DNA of 64,000 nucleotides from Leucosporidium creatinivorum (Eukaryota; Basidiomycota; Microbotryomycetes; Leucosporidiales; Leucosporidiaceae). This document shows, in pieces, positions 11,411 through 23,656 of the stretch (position 1 is its first letter; each line of letters opens with the position of its first letter). The DNA is taken from contig BCKL01000026.1 of NCBI GenBank assembly GCA_001600635.1, positions 1 to 64,000 on the forward strand. Direction: 5' to 3'. A program made the position numbers and the translations under genes. The notes beneath the pieces were generated by a model. That model ran no database searches. It had not been told where the DNA came from and saw nothing but the letters and a program-made list of their open reading frames with translations.

Positions 11411-11748
11411 AGCTTGTAAATCCTGTAGTCCTCGTAGACGAGTCGAACAGCCAGAACGAGGAGATGGACCAAGTCCAAGCCTCGTCGCGTCCCCTTCGGC
11501 CGGACTTGGGCTGAGTTCGCAGCTCCTTTCTCTGCTCTCGAGCTCGGCGATAGAGAGGATGAGCATATCGAGTTGATAGTGTTACACAGTCTGTTCTTCG
11601 CATGCAGAAAGAGGGGGGGGAGAAGGCACGACTAAACCTAATGCGAAGCGACTCAGCGGGCGATATAGAGGGGGGAGGGATAACTACAGAGCGAGGGGGA
11701 GAGGGGGTTGTATAGGGAGAGGAGTAGATAATGTGCGACGTTGAAAAC
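11411..11748. other. BSD gene 5' region and PP2C 3' region
   Basis: These 338 bases lie upstream of the BSD ATG and downstream of the PP2C stop. They should hold the BSD promoter and 5' UTR. I recognise no specific site. Confidence 0.4.
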
Positions 11749-13818
11749 CTAAACAGTCGAATGACTGGCCAGGCCGTGCGCTTCGGGCTTGAGCGAGACG
11801 ACGAGCACCGAGAGGTTGTCCGACGAGAAGTTTCTGTTGAGGTGAGGGACGAGGGGGGGGGCGAGTAGAAGGTGTAGTCGAGAGGGATGGAGGAGAGTGA
11901 GGTGAAGGACGGAGGTGGGCGAGCGAGACGGAGAGGAGAGGAGAGGGGAGAGGAGAAACAAAAGAGAGTCAGCGCCGAGCTCTTCCCCTCGCCCAAACTC
12001 CACCGCTCGCTCGCTCGCTCGCCCAGAACTCACTGCAGCGCATGATCCAACAGCGCCCGACTCGCCTCCTGCGGGTCCTTCAAATCCTTGATGATATTGA
12101 CGGCCTCTTGATCCTGGCAGACGTCCCAGAGCTGTTGGAAGCGAGATTCGGGTCGGGCGAGAGCGTCAGCAAATGAGCTCTCTTTGTCGGCCCTCCTCCG
12201 CGAGAGAAGAGAGAGCATTCAAGGAAGAGGGATGGCAAGACCTACCCCATCGCAAGCGACGATCAAAAACTCGTCGTCCGGCCCCAAGGTCGTCTCGGTG
12301 GTGTAAGGCGAGCCGACGACAAACTCCTTCATCGAGGAATCGCCGAGCGAGCGCGTCACGGCGAGGACGCCTGTTTTGAAGCAGATCCGAGATTGATCAG
12401 CGAGAGTCTAAAGTGGTCGAGCGAGGTCGAGACGAGGGCGAAGAAGTCGGAAGGGAAAGAAGGGAGAGGGGGGGAGAGGAAACGAAAGCCGAGAGAGAGA
12501 GAGAGAGAGAGAGGACAGAAACAGAAACGCACCATTGACCCGATTGTTCATAACGAACCCTCCCGCATCCGTAATCCTCTTGGCCTCCTTCGCATCCGAT
12601 CCCTTGTGGTCGTAGGTCAGCCTCACAGCCTTGCCGCCTCGTCTGTTTCGATCAAACGCCTCAGTCGTCAGCTCCGCTCCGCTCAACCCAGCCCCATCCA
12701 AAGAACAGACGACGACTCACGATAAGACGGCCCTCGCATCTCCTACATTAGCGGTATACAGGGTCCTCTTGGCCGCCTTCTTGACCTCGGCGGGACCCTT
12801 GACCTCGACCTTGGGCGTCTCGACTCCGCTCCTCTCCTGCTCCCCCTGGACACTCCCCCCACTCGCACTACTACTCCCACTCCCCCCACTCGAAGCCCTA
12901 AACTCGTCCGTCCTCCCCGTCAACACCGCCTTAATCTTCTCCTTGATACTGCTGCTCTGCTCCCCCTCCCCACTCTCCGCACTACTCCCCGAGCTACTCC
13001 TCCTCGGCACGGAATCACTCCCCGCCAACCCGGCACTAGCGCTCATCCTCTGCAGCTCTGTCCCCTCGCCTTGCATAGCAGCCTTCAACGCCCCCTCCGC
13101 ATCGCCCTGCAACTCCCCCTCCTTCGTCTCTACCGCTTTGCCAACTCCCGCTGCATCTCCCACAGGGTTCCCCTCGGCATCCTCGAGCCGGAGGAAAGCG
13201 GTGACGGCTGTACAGCCCGAGTGGGTGCCCTCCGCCGAAGCGAGTTCCGAGAGCTTCGTGTCGACCAAATGAAACGTCGAGTTGAGGAGGTCGGGCACGG
13301 GCGTGGCAGGAGCGGTGCGGAGGGATTCGAGGAGGTGCTGTTGAGTTGCCGAGAAAAGAGTGTCAGCGCGAGAGAGAGTAAAGCGAGAACGAAGAACGAA
13401 CCTCATGGAAATGCTCTCCGCACCACTCGGCGGCATGCTTGCCGGCATGCCCATCAAACACGGCGAAATAGCCCTGTCCACGAATGCCTCCAAAGTCGTA
13501 GATGAACGAATGGGCGCTGTGAATCCCGCAATATCGTCAGCTCGGCTCGCAGAATAAGGAGCGAGCACAGAGAGAAACCCACTCCTCCATCGTTCGGCGA
13601 CACTTCTTGTTCCGGTCGACGCTCACCCCTACACGGAAGGCCGTCTCCTGCACCTCAGGCAACGGATGTTGGTTCAAAGCCTGTGTAGCCTCTCACTCAT
13701 CAGCTTTTCATCCCTCAAAACGCCCTCATCACGTCCGCGAAAGCCCCAAACTCACGCCGAAAGTCTCCTTCCCCTCGGCGAGGGTCTCTTCCCTCGTCTT
13801 AGCATTCGGGGAGGCCAT
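11749..13818 (-). CDS. PP2C-type protein phosphatase (PPM family)
   Basis: Eight coding exons, all joining in phase, give a PPM/PP2C Ser/Thr phosphatase of roughly 490 residues. I took the start as the ATG at 13816-13818 ([12 protein letters not shown]). The family motifs appear in order: [82 protein letters not shown] and [14 protein letters not shown]. The Asp and Gly residues that coordinate the two metals (ED, DGHAG, DG, DN) are all present, so it should be active as a Mg/Mn-dependent enzyme. Between [10 protein letters not shown] and the NVGDARA motif sits an insertion of about 120 residues rich in Ser, Gly and acidic residues, absent from compact Ptc1-type enzymes. Acceptor-like sequence and an untranslated leader exon upstream suggest a 588-nt intron in the 5' UTR. 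Confidence 0.9.
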
Positions 13819-14880
13819 GGGAGCTGCTGCTGTTCGGGTTTGGGTGGAAGGAGGCTTGGAAGCGCGGATGGAAGGCGAGTTGCGAGCGGCTTCGGCGTTG
13901 ATGGTGGGGATGTCGAGGTGGAGATTGGGGGTCGGGGACGTCAGTGTGAAAATTTGGGACGGGAGTGGGAGTAGGGTGAGGGAGCTGTAGGTGAAGAGGA
14001 TATGGTCAGCGTGGCTGTGAGGGAGCTGGAGACGAGGAGCATCAACGACGCGCGCGTTGAGCTCAGCGAGCTCAGTAGCGAGCGGCGAAAGTCCGCTAGC
14101 AGCCGCCAGCGCATCCAATCCACCCTCTGCAGCAGTAGATCCAGCGTGTGGATCGTCAATGGAACGAGCCAGCAGCCACCGTTCTCCATCGAACAGCGAC
14201 TCCCCCAGCCCGAGCGCTGACCTCCAACCCGCCGGTACTCGCTGCAGCTGACTCCAGAGAGCAGCATGGAGGACGACTACCGTACTACAGCCGCCGCCTC
14301 TCTGTACGAGAAGCGCACGAGCTGCAGATCGTCCCTGGCGCACTGCTCCACCGGAGGCCGGGAGACCCTCTCGCCTTTGCTCGTTCCGTACGAGAGAGGT
14401 TTGGGCATGCTACAGCAGCGGTAAGCCAGCAGCTACTCACTACTCGCCTACACACCGCAAAGTCAGCCCTGCTGGTCCCTCTGCTCCGGCTAGCGCTCAG
14501 GCCGTGTTTTGAGCGCGGTCTGCTGAGCTCCACCGCGCGTCTGCTGCTCGGCTGTAGGGCACTGCTACTCACCTAGTCTGTTGCAGTACGATGCTAAACT
14601 GTAGCCTGATAGATCAAGCGCGTTTGAAAGACGCGAGTTGAAACTGCGAGGAAGGCTTGTTGAAGAGGCGGAAGGGGAGCTGAGCTGGTGACGTCTCGCG
14701 TTGAGGTCGAGTTTGAGCGCTGTAGGCTGGTATTACTGGGGCGTTGAACAAGTCGAAAAGTGCTTGACGAGGTAGAAGTAGCAAGCAGAAAGCCTTGCAA
14801 AGCAAGTCGGCTGAGAGGAGGAGGAGGAACCGAGCTATGACGCTGAAGCAAGCTTCTCGCGTGTCTCTTCTCATCATAAT
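13819..14880 (-). other. PP2C 5' UTR with a probable 588-nt intron
   Basis: On the minus strand a leader of about 300 bases (near 14880 to 14573) ends at GTGAGTAG. A GCTGAC branch motif and the acceptor CACCTACAG lie at 13985-14010. The implied intron, 13985-14572, has the filler texture seen in the other long introns. The transcript start is a guess. Confidence 0.45.
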
Positions 14881-15217
14881 GAAAGGCTAGAATGGCCGGG
14901 CGCGGGGTTGGTGATGATGGGGAAGACCGAGCAGGAAAGATTGCCAGAGACGAGCGAGAAGGCTACAGATTTGCCCCAGGCATCGCCGAGCAGCTCTTAT
15001 GCGGCGACTCCGAGGGCGCTGTGGCCGAGACTGTCGCCCAAGATGCACCGCGATGATCAACAACTGTATTTGATCAACTTGCACCTCAGCCGAGCCTCCC
15101 AACTCTCCGCTATCTCGCTTCAAATTCCCCATCTCGGCGATCACTCTCTCGGTCTTCTCTCACTCCCCCGCTCCTCGTTCTGATACATAAGCTCAGTCCT
15201 ACAGCCCTGCCAAACAT
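14881..15217. other. Intergenic, PP2C promoter side
   Basis: This lies between the presumed PP2C transcript start and the stop of the next minus-strand gene. I see no coding frame supported by splice sites. Confidence 0.4.
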
Positions 15218-18200
15218 CTACCTCCTCCTCCCACCCCTTTCACCTCCATAACCCATCTCCCTCCTCTCCCTCCTCTCCTCCCTCCCAAACCCGCCGAAAG
15301 CTCCAAACCCGCCAGCCTCACTCGTAGGCGAAGGGCTGGCTACGTCCGCTCGCATAGGCGCGTAGCCGACAGCTTGGGGCCTCCTCTGCGCTTGAGGTTG
15401 GGGCTCGGGGCGACGATTGACCGAGGAGACGACGGTCCTCTGACTCGGCTTCGGCTGCTCCACCCTCCTCGAACTACTCGGCGCCCTCCTCTCCTTTTCC
15501 TCCTCCTCACTGCTCATCTCTCTCTCCCTCCTCCTCCTCTCCTCTTCCAGCACCTCCCTCCTCTTCCTCGCCGCCGCTGCTGCCTCCCCATCGCTCCTCT
15601 CCTCCCCATCCGACAGCTGGAAATTCGGCACCGAGCGCGAGAAGCTCTGCACCCTCTCTCGACGACGGGCGTCGACGGACGAGTCCGAGTCATACGTACC
15701 GTTTCCATCGTCCTCCTCTGGGGCGGGGGACTCGAAGTTGGTAGGAGCGGAGGGGATGGGGAAGGGGAGCGCCGAGGGCTGAGAGTGGCGCGAAGGAGGA
15801 GGGCGGCGCGAGATGTTGGGGGGAGCGGAAGAAGAGTCCGAGTCACTGAAGTCGTAGGACTGATGCGAAGGCTGGTGCGAAGACTTTGAAGGGTGGGAGG
15901 AGTGGCGCGAAGGAGCGGGTGGACCTGCTCCTGCTCGGCGTGGAGGGGAACGACGGCGCTGCTGAGGCTGCTGCGAGACAGGGGCACGACGACCTCCTCC
16001 CATATCAATCTCCTGCTCGGAAGACTCGGTGTCCGAGTAGGCCTTCCTCTGCTGCCTGGGCTGAGGCTTGGGCAGCTCCCTCCTCGGCTCAGCTCTCGTC
16101 GGCGTCGGCGCTCCGAATGACCCAGATAGCGGTCGAATAGGCTCCGGTCTGGCGAGAGGAGGTCCATGGGCGATGTATCCTACGGGAGGAGGACCGGGAA
16201 AGTTGGGAGGGTGGGAAGGGAAAGATTGACGGGGCATGATTGGGATCGGCGCGACGAGGGGTTGAGCTTGAGCGAAAGAGGAGGGAGAGGGTCGACCTTG
16301 GGAGTAGATGGGCGACATGGATTGGTGCGATTGGGTCGGCGAAGGGCGAGTCTCTTCGATGTAGCCCATCGAGGAAGGTGAGGAGGGAGGAGGACCAGCG
16401 CGGAAAGGTTGGTAGCCGATTGTCGGGGAGGGGCGAACCGAGTTGGGCGAGGTGGGGTCTCGACTGGCGCGAGGTGGTGCTGCTCCAACGTTGGGCTCAC
16501 GACGAGAGTGCTGGGGTGCGAGCTCCTCCTCCGAAGACGAGCTAAACCTCCTCGACCTCGCGCGCGAAGACCGACCCTGCTCTCTCTCCCTCATCCTGCT
16601 CGGCTCGACCACCTGCTCCACCTTCTCCACCGCTCGCTCAACCTCCTGCAGTATGCGAGACGAACGCGAGGTGGAAGAAGGGACGGGAGAAGACCTCGCG
16701 GCTTGGGCTTTGAGGCGAAGCTCCTCGCGCACCGAGCGGGGGTGGTTCGAGCTGGGAGAGGGTGGGACGACTTGACGAGCTCGGGAGGCGATCTCTTCGG
16801 GTCGGATGGTAGTGGAGTTGACTGTGGATCCGAAGAGAAGGGTCAGCTCTGAGGACAGGAAGAGACAGAGCGAGAGAGCTGAACTCACCCGAAGCGTTGG
16901 CCTTGGCGAGTCGATGAGCTGGCGTATCACCTTCCGAGTCGCTTCGCTGCTTCCTCCTCCTGTCCGACCGAGTTGAAGCATCCGACTCCTCACGATCGGT
17001 GACGGCAACCGAAGGAGCACGACGGCGTGAGCGCGAAGATCGATCTTCCTCGTCAGGGTCGGTGTTGGCTCCATCTCCTCGACGTCGACTCGAGCGTTCC
17101 TCCTCATCCTCTCCACGACGAGGGCGAGAGCGAGACCGAACCTCCTCCTCCACATCCGTCTCTCCACCTCGCCTCCTCCCACTCCTCGAACCCCTCCCCT
17201 CACTCTTGACCGTCCTCTCCGCCTGCTCCTTCCTATCCGCCTCGACTTGCGCATTCGTAGCCTCCACTCGGTCCGTAATAACTTTAGCGACGGAATCCCT
17301 CAGACCTCGAAGACCAGCGTCCACGCTGGCGGAGATGGAGAGGGCGCGTTGGCGAATGGGGAGGCGAGCGGGAGGCGAGGAAGGCGAGGTGGGCTCTTGG
17401 TCGACGGGGCGAGTTGATGGGCGAGAGCGAGAACGACGGGAAGAGCGGTCTTCGGTGGGTGAGGCGGCCTGCTCGCGGCGAGAGGAGCGAGCCTCGGTCG
17501 GAGAGGGAGGATCTTGACGGCGGCGGGAAGAGCGCTCCTCGATGGGCGAGGAAGGACGAGACTTCTCCTCGCGACGGCGGCGAGGTGGTTCCTCCTCTGA
17601 AGCGGAAGCGGGCGGCTCCTCCTTGGTCCTGCGAGACCTCGACGAGCGAACTTCGACTGGAGAGCTCGGCTCCTCCTCCTTGGACCGACGAGATGGCTTC
17701 CTCGGCTTCTCCTCCACCTCGGTCTGGACCTCAGTATCCTCCCCCTTCCTCCTTCTATTCCCCTCTACATCCGTACCCTCAGCATCGGTCGCCAAGCCCG
17801 CTTCCCTTCTCTCCCTTCTCTTCTTCCTCCTCTCCCTCCTCGCTCGACGTCGCTCCCTCTCCTCTTCTTCATCCTCCTCAGGCTCTTCCGCCGTCTGAGC
17901 AGTAGCAGCCGCCACCTTGGTCTTGACGAACTCTCCCACGCCCTTGAACCAACCACTAACCGCCGCAGCGGTAGTGGCAGGCGGCGCCTCCTTCTCCTCC
18001 TTCCTCTCTTTCTGCACCTTCTCCACCTCCTCCGGATCGAACGACTCGTCCGCCCTACTCTTTCTCGGCCCACGACGCGAAGCTCGAATGACCTCGGTCT
18101 CTCCTCCGCCGGGAATGTCGAGTTCGGGATCATCGACATCGCCGAGAACGTCCTCTTCGTCTACGTAGTCTTTGGGGTGGAGCGAGCGACGAACGGAGCG

Positions 18201-20273
18201 GAATGAGGGTTTGCGAGTGATGGTGCGCTCGGGAGGAGGAGCAATGGGAGAGATGGGAGGTGAGGGAGAACGACGGCGATGCCGAGAGGAGGAGCGTTTG
18301 GTGGAGGGAGGAGGCGGCGAGGAAGCGGGGGAGATGGAACGACGACGACGGGACTCCTTCTTGGGCGACGAGAGGTCCGACGTTTTGGAAGTGGCGACAG
18401 GCTTGGAGCGCGAGGACCTCTCCGACCGAGTGGGGGAAGCGCGACGGCGAGGAGGAGGGGATCGGGACCGGGAGCGCGAGCGAGAGCGTTCGAGCTTCTC
18501 CTCGAGCTGCTCTACCTCTTTGCGAATGCGCGAGGGAGCCTTGGAAGGAGGAGGGGAAGGAGATCTCGACCGGGACCTCGACCTCGAGCGGTCTCGGTGC
18601 CGCTGCTTAGCCTCGCGAATGACCTCCTCGACTTTCTCCTCCTCCCGCTCGATGGCCCTTCGAGCTCGAGACGCGGTGCGCTGACGAGGAGGCGAGCGAG
18701 TGGGCGATGGAGAGCGAGAGTCTTTGCGACTGCGAGAGGTTCCGCGAGTCGACTTGGGAGGAGGAGATGGCGAGCGATCCTTGCTCGGCTTGACGGGAGA
18801 CCTCGAGCGAGACGAGGAAGCGCGGCGAAGGGTGGAGGAGCAAGCTTGGCGTCCTCGCTCACGGGTAGGAGGAGAGGAAGGAGAGCGATCGTCGACGATT
18901 GGCGCAGGTGCTGGCGAACGAGACCGAGGAGGGGAAGCACCTGGGGATTGCCGATGCTGGCGAGAAGTCGAGGGCGGAAGAGTAGGAGACCTTAAACGGC
19001 TTGAGGAGTGGCGGCGGGTCGAGTTCCTACCGACTGGCTTGGACGAGACGAGCGAATGCTTCGACGAGCGCCTGTCCTCCCTGCTCGGCTCGACGAGCTC
19101 CTCCTCCTCGCGCCTGCCCTTCGACCGAGACCTCTCCCGCTCTTTGCGACTCCCATCGCCCTTGAACATCTGCTCGAAGCCTTCCACCGCGTTCTCACCC
19201 TTGGGAGGAGGCTTCATCCATCCTTCCTCATTATCCGAAGCAGGTCGATCGTCCTCGGGCGGCGGAGCGTCCCAATCATCGGTCTTGGGCAGAGCTGGAG
19301 GGTTGAGCTTGTGCGAAGAAGGAGAGGAACGGGAGCCAGATTGACGACGGGAGAGATTGGAGACGGGTGCGCGAGAGTGAGGGTTGCTGGAGCGCTCTTC
19401 GCGAGGGGTTGGCTCGGGGGAGGCGACGGGTGGGATCTTGAGCTCGCCTTCATCCGACTCCTCCTCGGTATCGCTGGGCTCTCGACGGCGGTTCGACTTC
19501 TTGATGGGAGGAGCAAAAGCGCCTTGATCTTCGGCGTCTTCGACGGGGGCGGCGGCAGGGCGGAAAGGACGACGCTCCTCGGGCTCCTCCTCTGCGCGAG
19601 ACGGCTTGGGACGGTAGCCTGCCTCCGACTTGTGCGCGAGCGTCTCGAGGGTGTTGTAGGCCGCCGTTCCGACTTGGGTAGCGATGGCCGAGGCGGAGAG
19701 CGAGAGGGAGCGGTCGGTGTAGGCGTGCTGTAGAGGAATGGATCAGTGAATGGTCGGCGAGCTCGTGAGAAATCGGCGCACCCAAGTAGCTACATGACGG
19801 TCCTCTTCGTAGATGTAGAGACTGAGATGGAGCTTGCTGCGAAGGGAAGCAGGGGTCAGCTCGGCCTTCGTCGACTTCGGGTGAACCTCTCAACTCACCC
19901 ATCTCCCGATGAACGGTGCCAGTTGGCATTAACCATGATGTAGTGCGAGTCTCGAACTCGCTCGCGGATGACTCCATGGACAGGCGATCCCTCCTGCAGA
20001 CACCCAGCGCGTTAGCTGCCGAGTCTTCAGGCTCCCTCTCTAGCCCCCTAAAGCAGACAAACTGACCTTGAAGTTGTTGACGAGATACCTAGCAATGCCC
20101 TCGCGCTGTACGTCTGTCCTCAAGCCCTCCGGAAGGGGCGTCTTGTCCGGCGCGAGAGCGAGCTCGTGGGCGAAGGCATGTCTGGCAGCGAAGTCGAGCG
20201 GTCTCCCCTCGAAGAACTTGAGGTGCAGGAATGGCGAGTCCTGTGTAGGTGTATCGGAGCGAAAGCGCGACAT
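15218..20273 (-). CDS. Large Ser/Arg-rich protein of unknown function, 1599 residues
   Basis: Five coding exons (20067-20273, 19899-19993, 19782-19836, 16889-19727, 15218-16821) join in phase. The start MSRFRSDTPTQD follows a spliced 5' UTR. Residues 1-170 form the only clearly folded part, with the segments FLHLKFFEGRPLDFAARHAF, YIMVNANWHR and KLHLSLYIYEEDRHVATW, which look like an alpha/beta domain that I cannot name. The remaining 1400 residues are disordered, with long RS, SR, EE and KR tracts, coiled-coil stretches (RILQEVERAVEKVEQVV) and a Pro-rich stretch. They end in a Gly/Arg tail, MGYGGERGGRRR. Such composition is typical of nuclear speckle, splicing or scaffold proteins, but that is inference. 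The 2839-nt and 1604-nt exons are the longest in the window. Confidence 0.78.
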
Positions 20274-20586
20274 GAGCGAAGGGCGTTTGTTGTTCTGTTG
20301 AGAGGACGGCGGACGGGGCACTGAGCGGAGGGAGCGAGAGAAGAAGGGGAAGAGGTCAGCTCGGAGGTGAAGCGCAGGCTCGAGGCTAACTCACTACAAC
20401 GCCGAGGCTACTGCTGATCAACCTCGTTGAAGGTGGAAAAAGCACAAGTCGAAAAGGACAGCGAATCGACAAGTCCACGGCCTCCGACACCGCTTTGAAA
20501 CAGGGCCCGAGCACTCGGCCGAGGTCGGTGCTCGATTTCGCTTCTCCTTCATGTGAAGCTACAGGGTCTGCAAGATATAACTTGCA
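20274..20586. other. 5' region of the Ser/Arg-rich gene with a short UTR intron
   Basis: Minus-strand sequence shows an untranslated leader ending at GTGAGTTAG near 20395, a branch motif GCTGAC and an acceptor CGCTCAG near 20323, so a 5' UTR intron of about 65-75 nt is likely. The lower part is the 3' side of the ChaC gene. Confidence 0.45.
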
Positions 20587-21535
20587 TCACTCCTGCTTGC
20601 TCAAGCGCTGCTCCTCGGCCCTCGTGAGCCGTTCCAGCTCGTTGAGGTAGGCGTCTTGCTCAGAATCGAGCGCCCGGATCGCATCGCAGAGCCGGTAGAG
20701 GTAGTCCTGTAGTGCCAATTGGTCAGTGTGATTCGACGCTGCGATTTCGGAGCAACCTGAGCGCACCTTATTCGGTCCCGAAGGTCCGACACTCGAAGCG
20801 ATCCGCTCGGCGAGCTCGAGCATTGGCAGTCCACCGCCGAAGCTGGGGTTGTCGGTCTCGCCAACGTAGACCTTGCACTGTGAGAAGCGAAAGAGAAAAG
20901 TCAGATCAGGCTCGAGAGCAAGACAACCTGCCCTCCCCTGGCGGCCTCCTCCGCCGAACCAGCGCCGAGCCGACTCACATCCTTCTCTACGACGATCTCC
21001 TCTCCATTCTCGCCCGCTCCATACACATCTACCGTCCTCATCGTGTATCCATCCTTTTCCCGATGGTCGAGGTAAGCCCAAATTTCGTCGCCTCCCTCCT
21101 TAGGTATCCGGAAGACCTTGCCTGTGGTGTGAGGGGTCAGCGCGGGCTGCAGGCGTGGGAGCGAGCTTCAAAAACATACCCCAGATGTGTCCGCTTTCTT
21201 CGGGTTCGTCCTGCAGAAAAAGAAAGGCGTCAGCTGAGCGTTAACAGCGAGCGCCGAGCATCGAAGCTCACCTTCTGATGGGCCGCCCAGTCCTCGGCAG
21301 TGCAGAGGGTAACGACTGTGGGCAAGCAGCAAGTATCAGCGCCTCCATCATGAGCTACAATAATAGCGGCCAGCGGAAGCTCACCTCGACCAGGATGCTC
21401 CTCCGTCCCTCGATGATCATGCGAGTGCTGAGCGAATCGGCGAACGAAGCCCTTGATGTAGCCTGCTTCTGAGGTGAGGGAAGGGAATGGTGGAGGCTTG
21501 AAGATGAGGGAGCCGTAGCCGAAGATAGCGCTCAT
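20587..21535 (-). CDS. Gamma-glutamylcyclotransferase, ChaC type (glutathione-degrading)
   Basis: Six coding exons give about 215 residues. The protein starts MSAIFGYGSLIFKPPP, in which YGSL is the gamma-glutamyl binding loop of the cyclotransferase fold. It continues with GFVRRFAQHSHDHRGTEEHP, the ChaC family hallmark, and has the catalytic acid in LDHREKDGY, where ChaC enzymes have REKGGY. VYVGETDNPSFGG is also a conserved ChaC motif. The family splits glutathione into 5-oxoproline and Cys-Gly in the cytosol. The length suits ChaC1/ChaC2 and yeast Gcg1. The ATG comes four bases after a 5' UTR acceptor. The C-terminal 30 residues form a charged helix ending RLSKQE. Confidence 0.92.
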
Positions 21536-21539
21536 TTGT

Positions 21540-21772
21540 CTGTAAGGGAGCGTGAGGTCAGCGAACTCGTCTTTGGAGCGCTGCTGGTTGACGCTGACGA
21601 TGTGCAGCGAGCTTCGATTCCTACAGCGCAACATTGCTGAGCCACTGAGCTGCACGCCCTGCTGCTCTCTCTGCAGCTCTCGTCGCTGTTCTCTCCCACC
21701 TTCCGCCTTTGCTCATCGAACGAGCACGCAAGTCGCCGTCTATGCTGCCTGACAGTCGGTGGGAGGACTCAC
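21540..21772 (-). other. Probable 5' UTR intron of the ChaC gene
   Basis: Minus-strand donor GTGAGTCC after GCCTAG, and acceptor CCCTTACAG just before ACAAATG, give a 233-nt intron in the leader. Its texture resembles the other filler. Confidence 0.55.
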
Positions 21773-22509
21773 CTAGGCAATACAGGTCTATCAAAAACAC
21801 AGAGCAGTTCCAAGAGCAGAGAAACGAGAAGCCAGGCGATGCGGTCAGGAGCCAACAAGTGTTTGGAGCTCGCGCCGCGAAGTGATCGCATTGTTGAAGG
21901 TAAAGCAAGGCTACAGGGGGCCCATCTGGAGACACGCAGGAGTCTACAGAGAGGTTGAAGGGTGCTGCAGCGCGTCCTCGGCTCCCACAGGCCGCTAACA
22001 GCAGCGCCGAGGGAAGAGGGGGCATCAGCTCGGTGTCGGCGAGCTGCTGGCCCTTCTGGCTCGGAAGCAGAGGCCGAATCAGATCCTATTCTCCTTCAAC
22101 ATCGTTCGACGAACCCGGGCCTCTCGCAAAAGCCTTGAAGCCACTCCAGAGCTCGAAATTAGCCAGCTCGGCGATGCTCACTCGCTCCCGGCGCTGCCTG
22201 ACACCCATCGGACCTCCTTCAGCTTCCTTCCTGCTGGCGGCGCACTTTTATACACTTTAACGACCGCCGAGATTCACGCCGAGGTCCTCACAACACTTCC
22301 CTCCGAACTGGATCTCGGTGCGGAGCTTCTTCAAGCGGCGATGCTCGACAGGCCAGAATTCCCTCAAGATAGACCAGAGAACTGCAGTGGGGGAGCGGAG
22401 AGTTTTAGGTGAGAGCCTGTGGGGAGAGGAGAGCAGGCGTGCAGGCTTCTGAGGGTGGCAACTCGCCAGATCGTCTTGCCCGCCGTCACAAGTTCGGCGA
22501 GACGAAAGC
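21773..22509. other. Intergenic, ChaC promoter side and kinase 3' side
   Basis: There are no supported genes. The part nearest 21773-21900 is probably the ChaC leader. An AT-rich patch, TTTATACACTTTAA, lies at 22247-22261 and could be a core promoter element, although orientation and use are unknown. Confidence 0.4.
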
Positions 22510-23656
22510 TCAGAAAGCTTGAGTTGCAGTGATTTCCCTCGACTTGCCTACAATAAGCTTAAGCCCTCTATCTTTCCATGGCGCTGTATCGCTCTGGATG
22601 CCCTCGAGGAAGAGCTCGTAGCCTGGCATGTACCTGCGACGTGATAAGGTCAGCGCCGAAGTCGGGCAGTAAAACAGAGATGGGCCTACCGAGCGATGAA
22701 AGCTTTGACTTCATCATCACTCATTCCTAGACCGCCGTTCGTTGCTTTCATGTTGTGCTCTTGCTGTGAGGAACAAGGTGACGGCGTCAGCGCCGAAGCT
22801 CAAGCTCAACGCCGAGAGTGCTCACCTGCACCCTCCACTCCCATACATAGCTCATCTTGACCGGCTTGAGCTGCACAAAGCAGTCGATGTACTTCCACAG
22901 CGTGTCCTGGTATCCTTGCAGCTCCTCGTTGATGAAAGCCAGGTCCTCCTCTCGGTGCTCGAGGAAGAAGGGTTCGGCGTAGTCGAGATGGACTGAGGCG
23001 AAAGCTTGAGGGTCGATTTGGGCTTCTGGATACCTCTTGCTGAGCTCCTCTGCTGAAAGTGCACCGAATCCAGCTGCCCATCCTTCAAAGATCACGACGT
23101 CGATAGGTCCCTCGACGAGTACCGTCTCCTCGCTCCGATCTCCTGCTCCTCCGTATCGGCTCTTGTCAAAGATGGGTAGTAGGATCTTCTTGCCTGCCGC
23201 GTCTGGCTCGTTGATCCTCCGAAGCGCCTCGAGGCAGCTGGCGCCGAGCTTCAAGTCGTGGGTGCCGGGCTGGCCTCGGCCTTGTACGAGTCGGTTGGTA
23301 GGGTGAAGGGAAGCGAGTTTAACGAGCTCTTTGTGTGTAGAGTAGATGTCGTCGAGGGAGAGGGAAGCGACGCGAAGAGGAGCAAGGTGGTGGAGGAGCA
23401 GGGCGGTTAAGTGGGACTTTCCTGTAGGGGTTTAGCGAGGAGTGAGCAATAGCAGGCCGGTAGAGCTAGTCTACAAACGCTCACCGCATCCCTGAGGTCC
23501 TTGCACGCCGAGAAAGAGCGGCGGAGCTGGTCTCGAGCCAGAGTGCGCGTCCCGGTGTCGCTGTAGCTGATTAACGACGAACTCGCCTACGAGCTGAACA
23601 GCCCGAGCAGCGTTGTCTCCTACTACTGGGTCTTCGATGGGTACGATAGGCGACAT
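22510..23656 (-). CDS. TDA10: P-loop kinase, glycerate kinase / Tda10 family
   Basis: Four coding exons give about 315 residues. Exon 1 (MSPIVPIEDPVVGDNAARAV) ends inside the Walker A loop, which reads GVQGPQGCGKSHLTALLLH once spliced. SLSLDDIYSTHKELVKLA follows and corresponds to the conserved DDFY/DDIY segment of the family, then GRGQPGTHDLKLG and VVIFEGWAAGFG, and later WEWRVQ and MPGYELFLEG. This matches yeast Tda10 (YGR205W) and plant D-glycerate 3-kinases, which belong to the phosphoribulokinase/uridine kinase fold. The likely reaction is ATP-dependent phosphorylation of D-glycerate or a similar small substrate in the cytosol; substrate assignment is by homology only. The stop is TGA at 22510-22512, after TATQAF. 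Confidence 0.85.

Noticed and set aside
11064-11996. 310-codon minus-strand frame between the BSD and PP2C genes
   Set aside because: It overlaps BSD exon 2 in another frame. The product is Ser/Pro/Arg low complexity with no motif.
16999-19733. Several long plus-strand frames over the Ser/Arg-rich gene
   Set aside because: The repeated RS/EE codons leave all antisense frames open. The minus-strand model has consistent splice sites.
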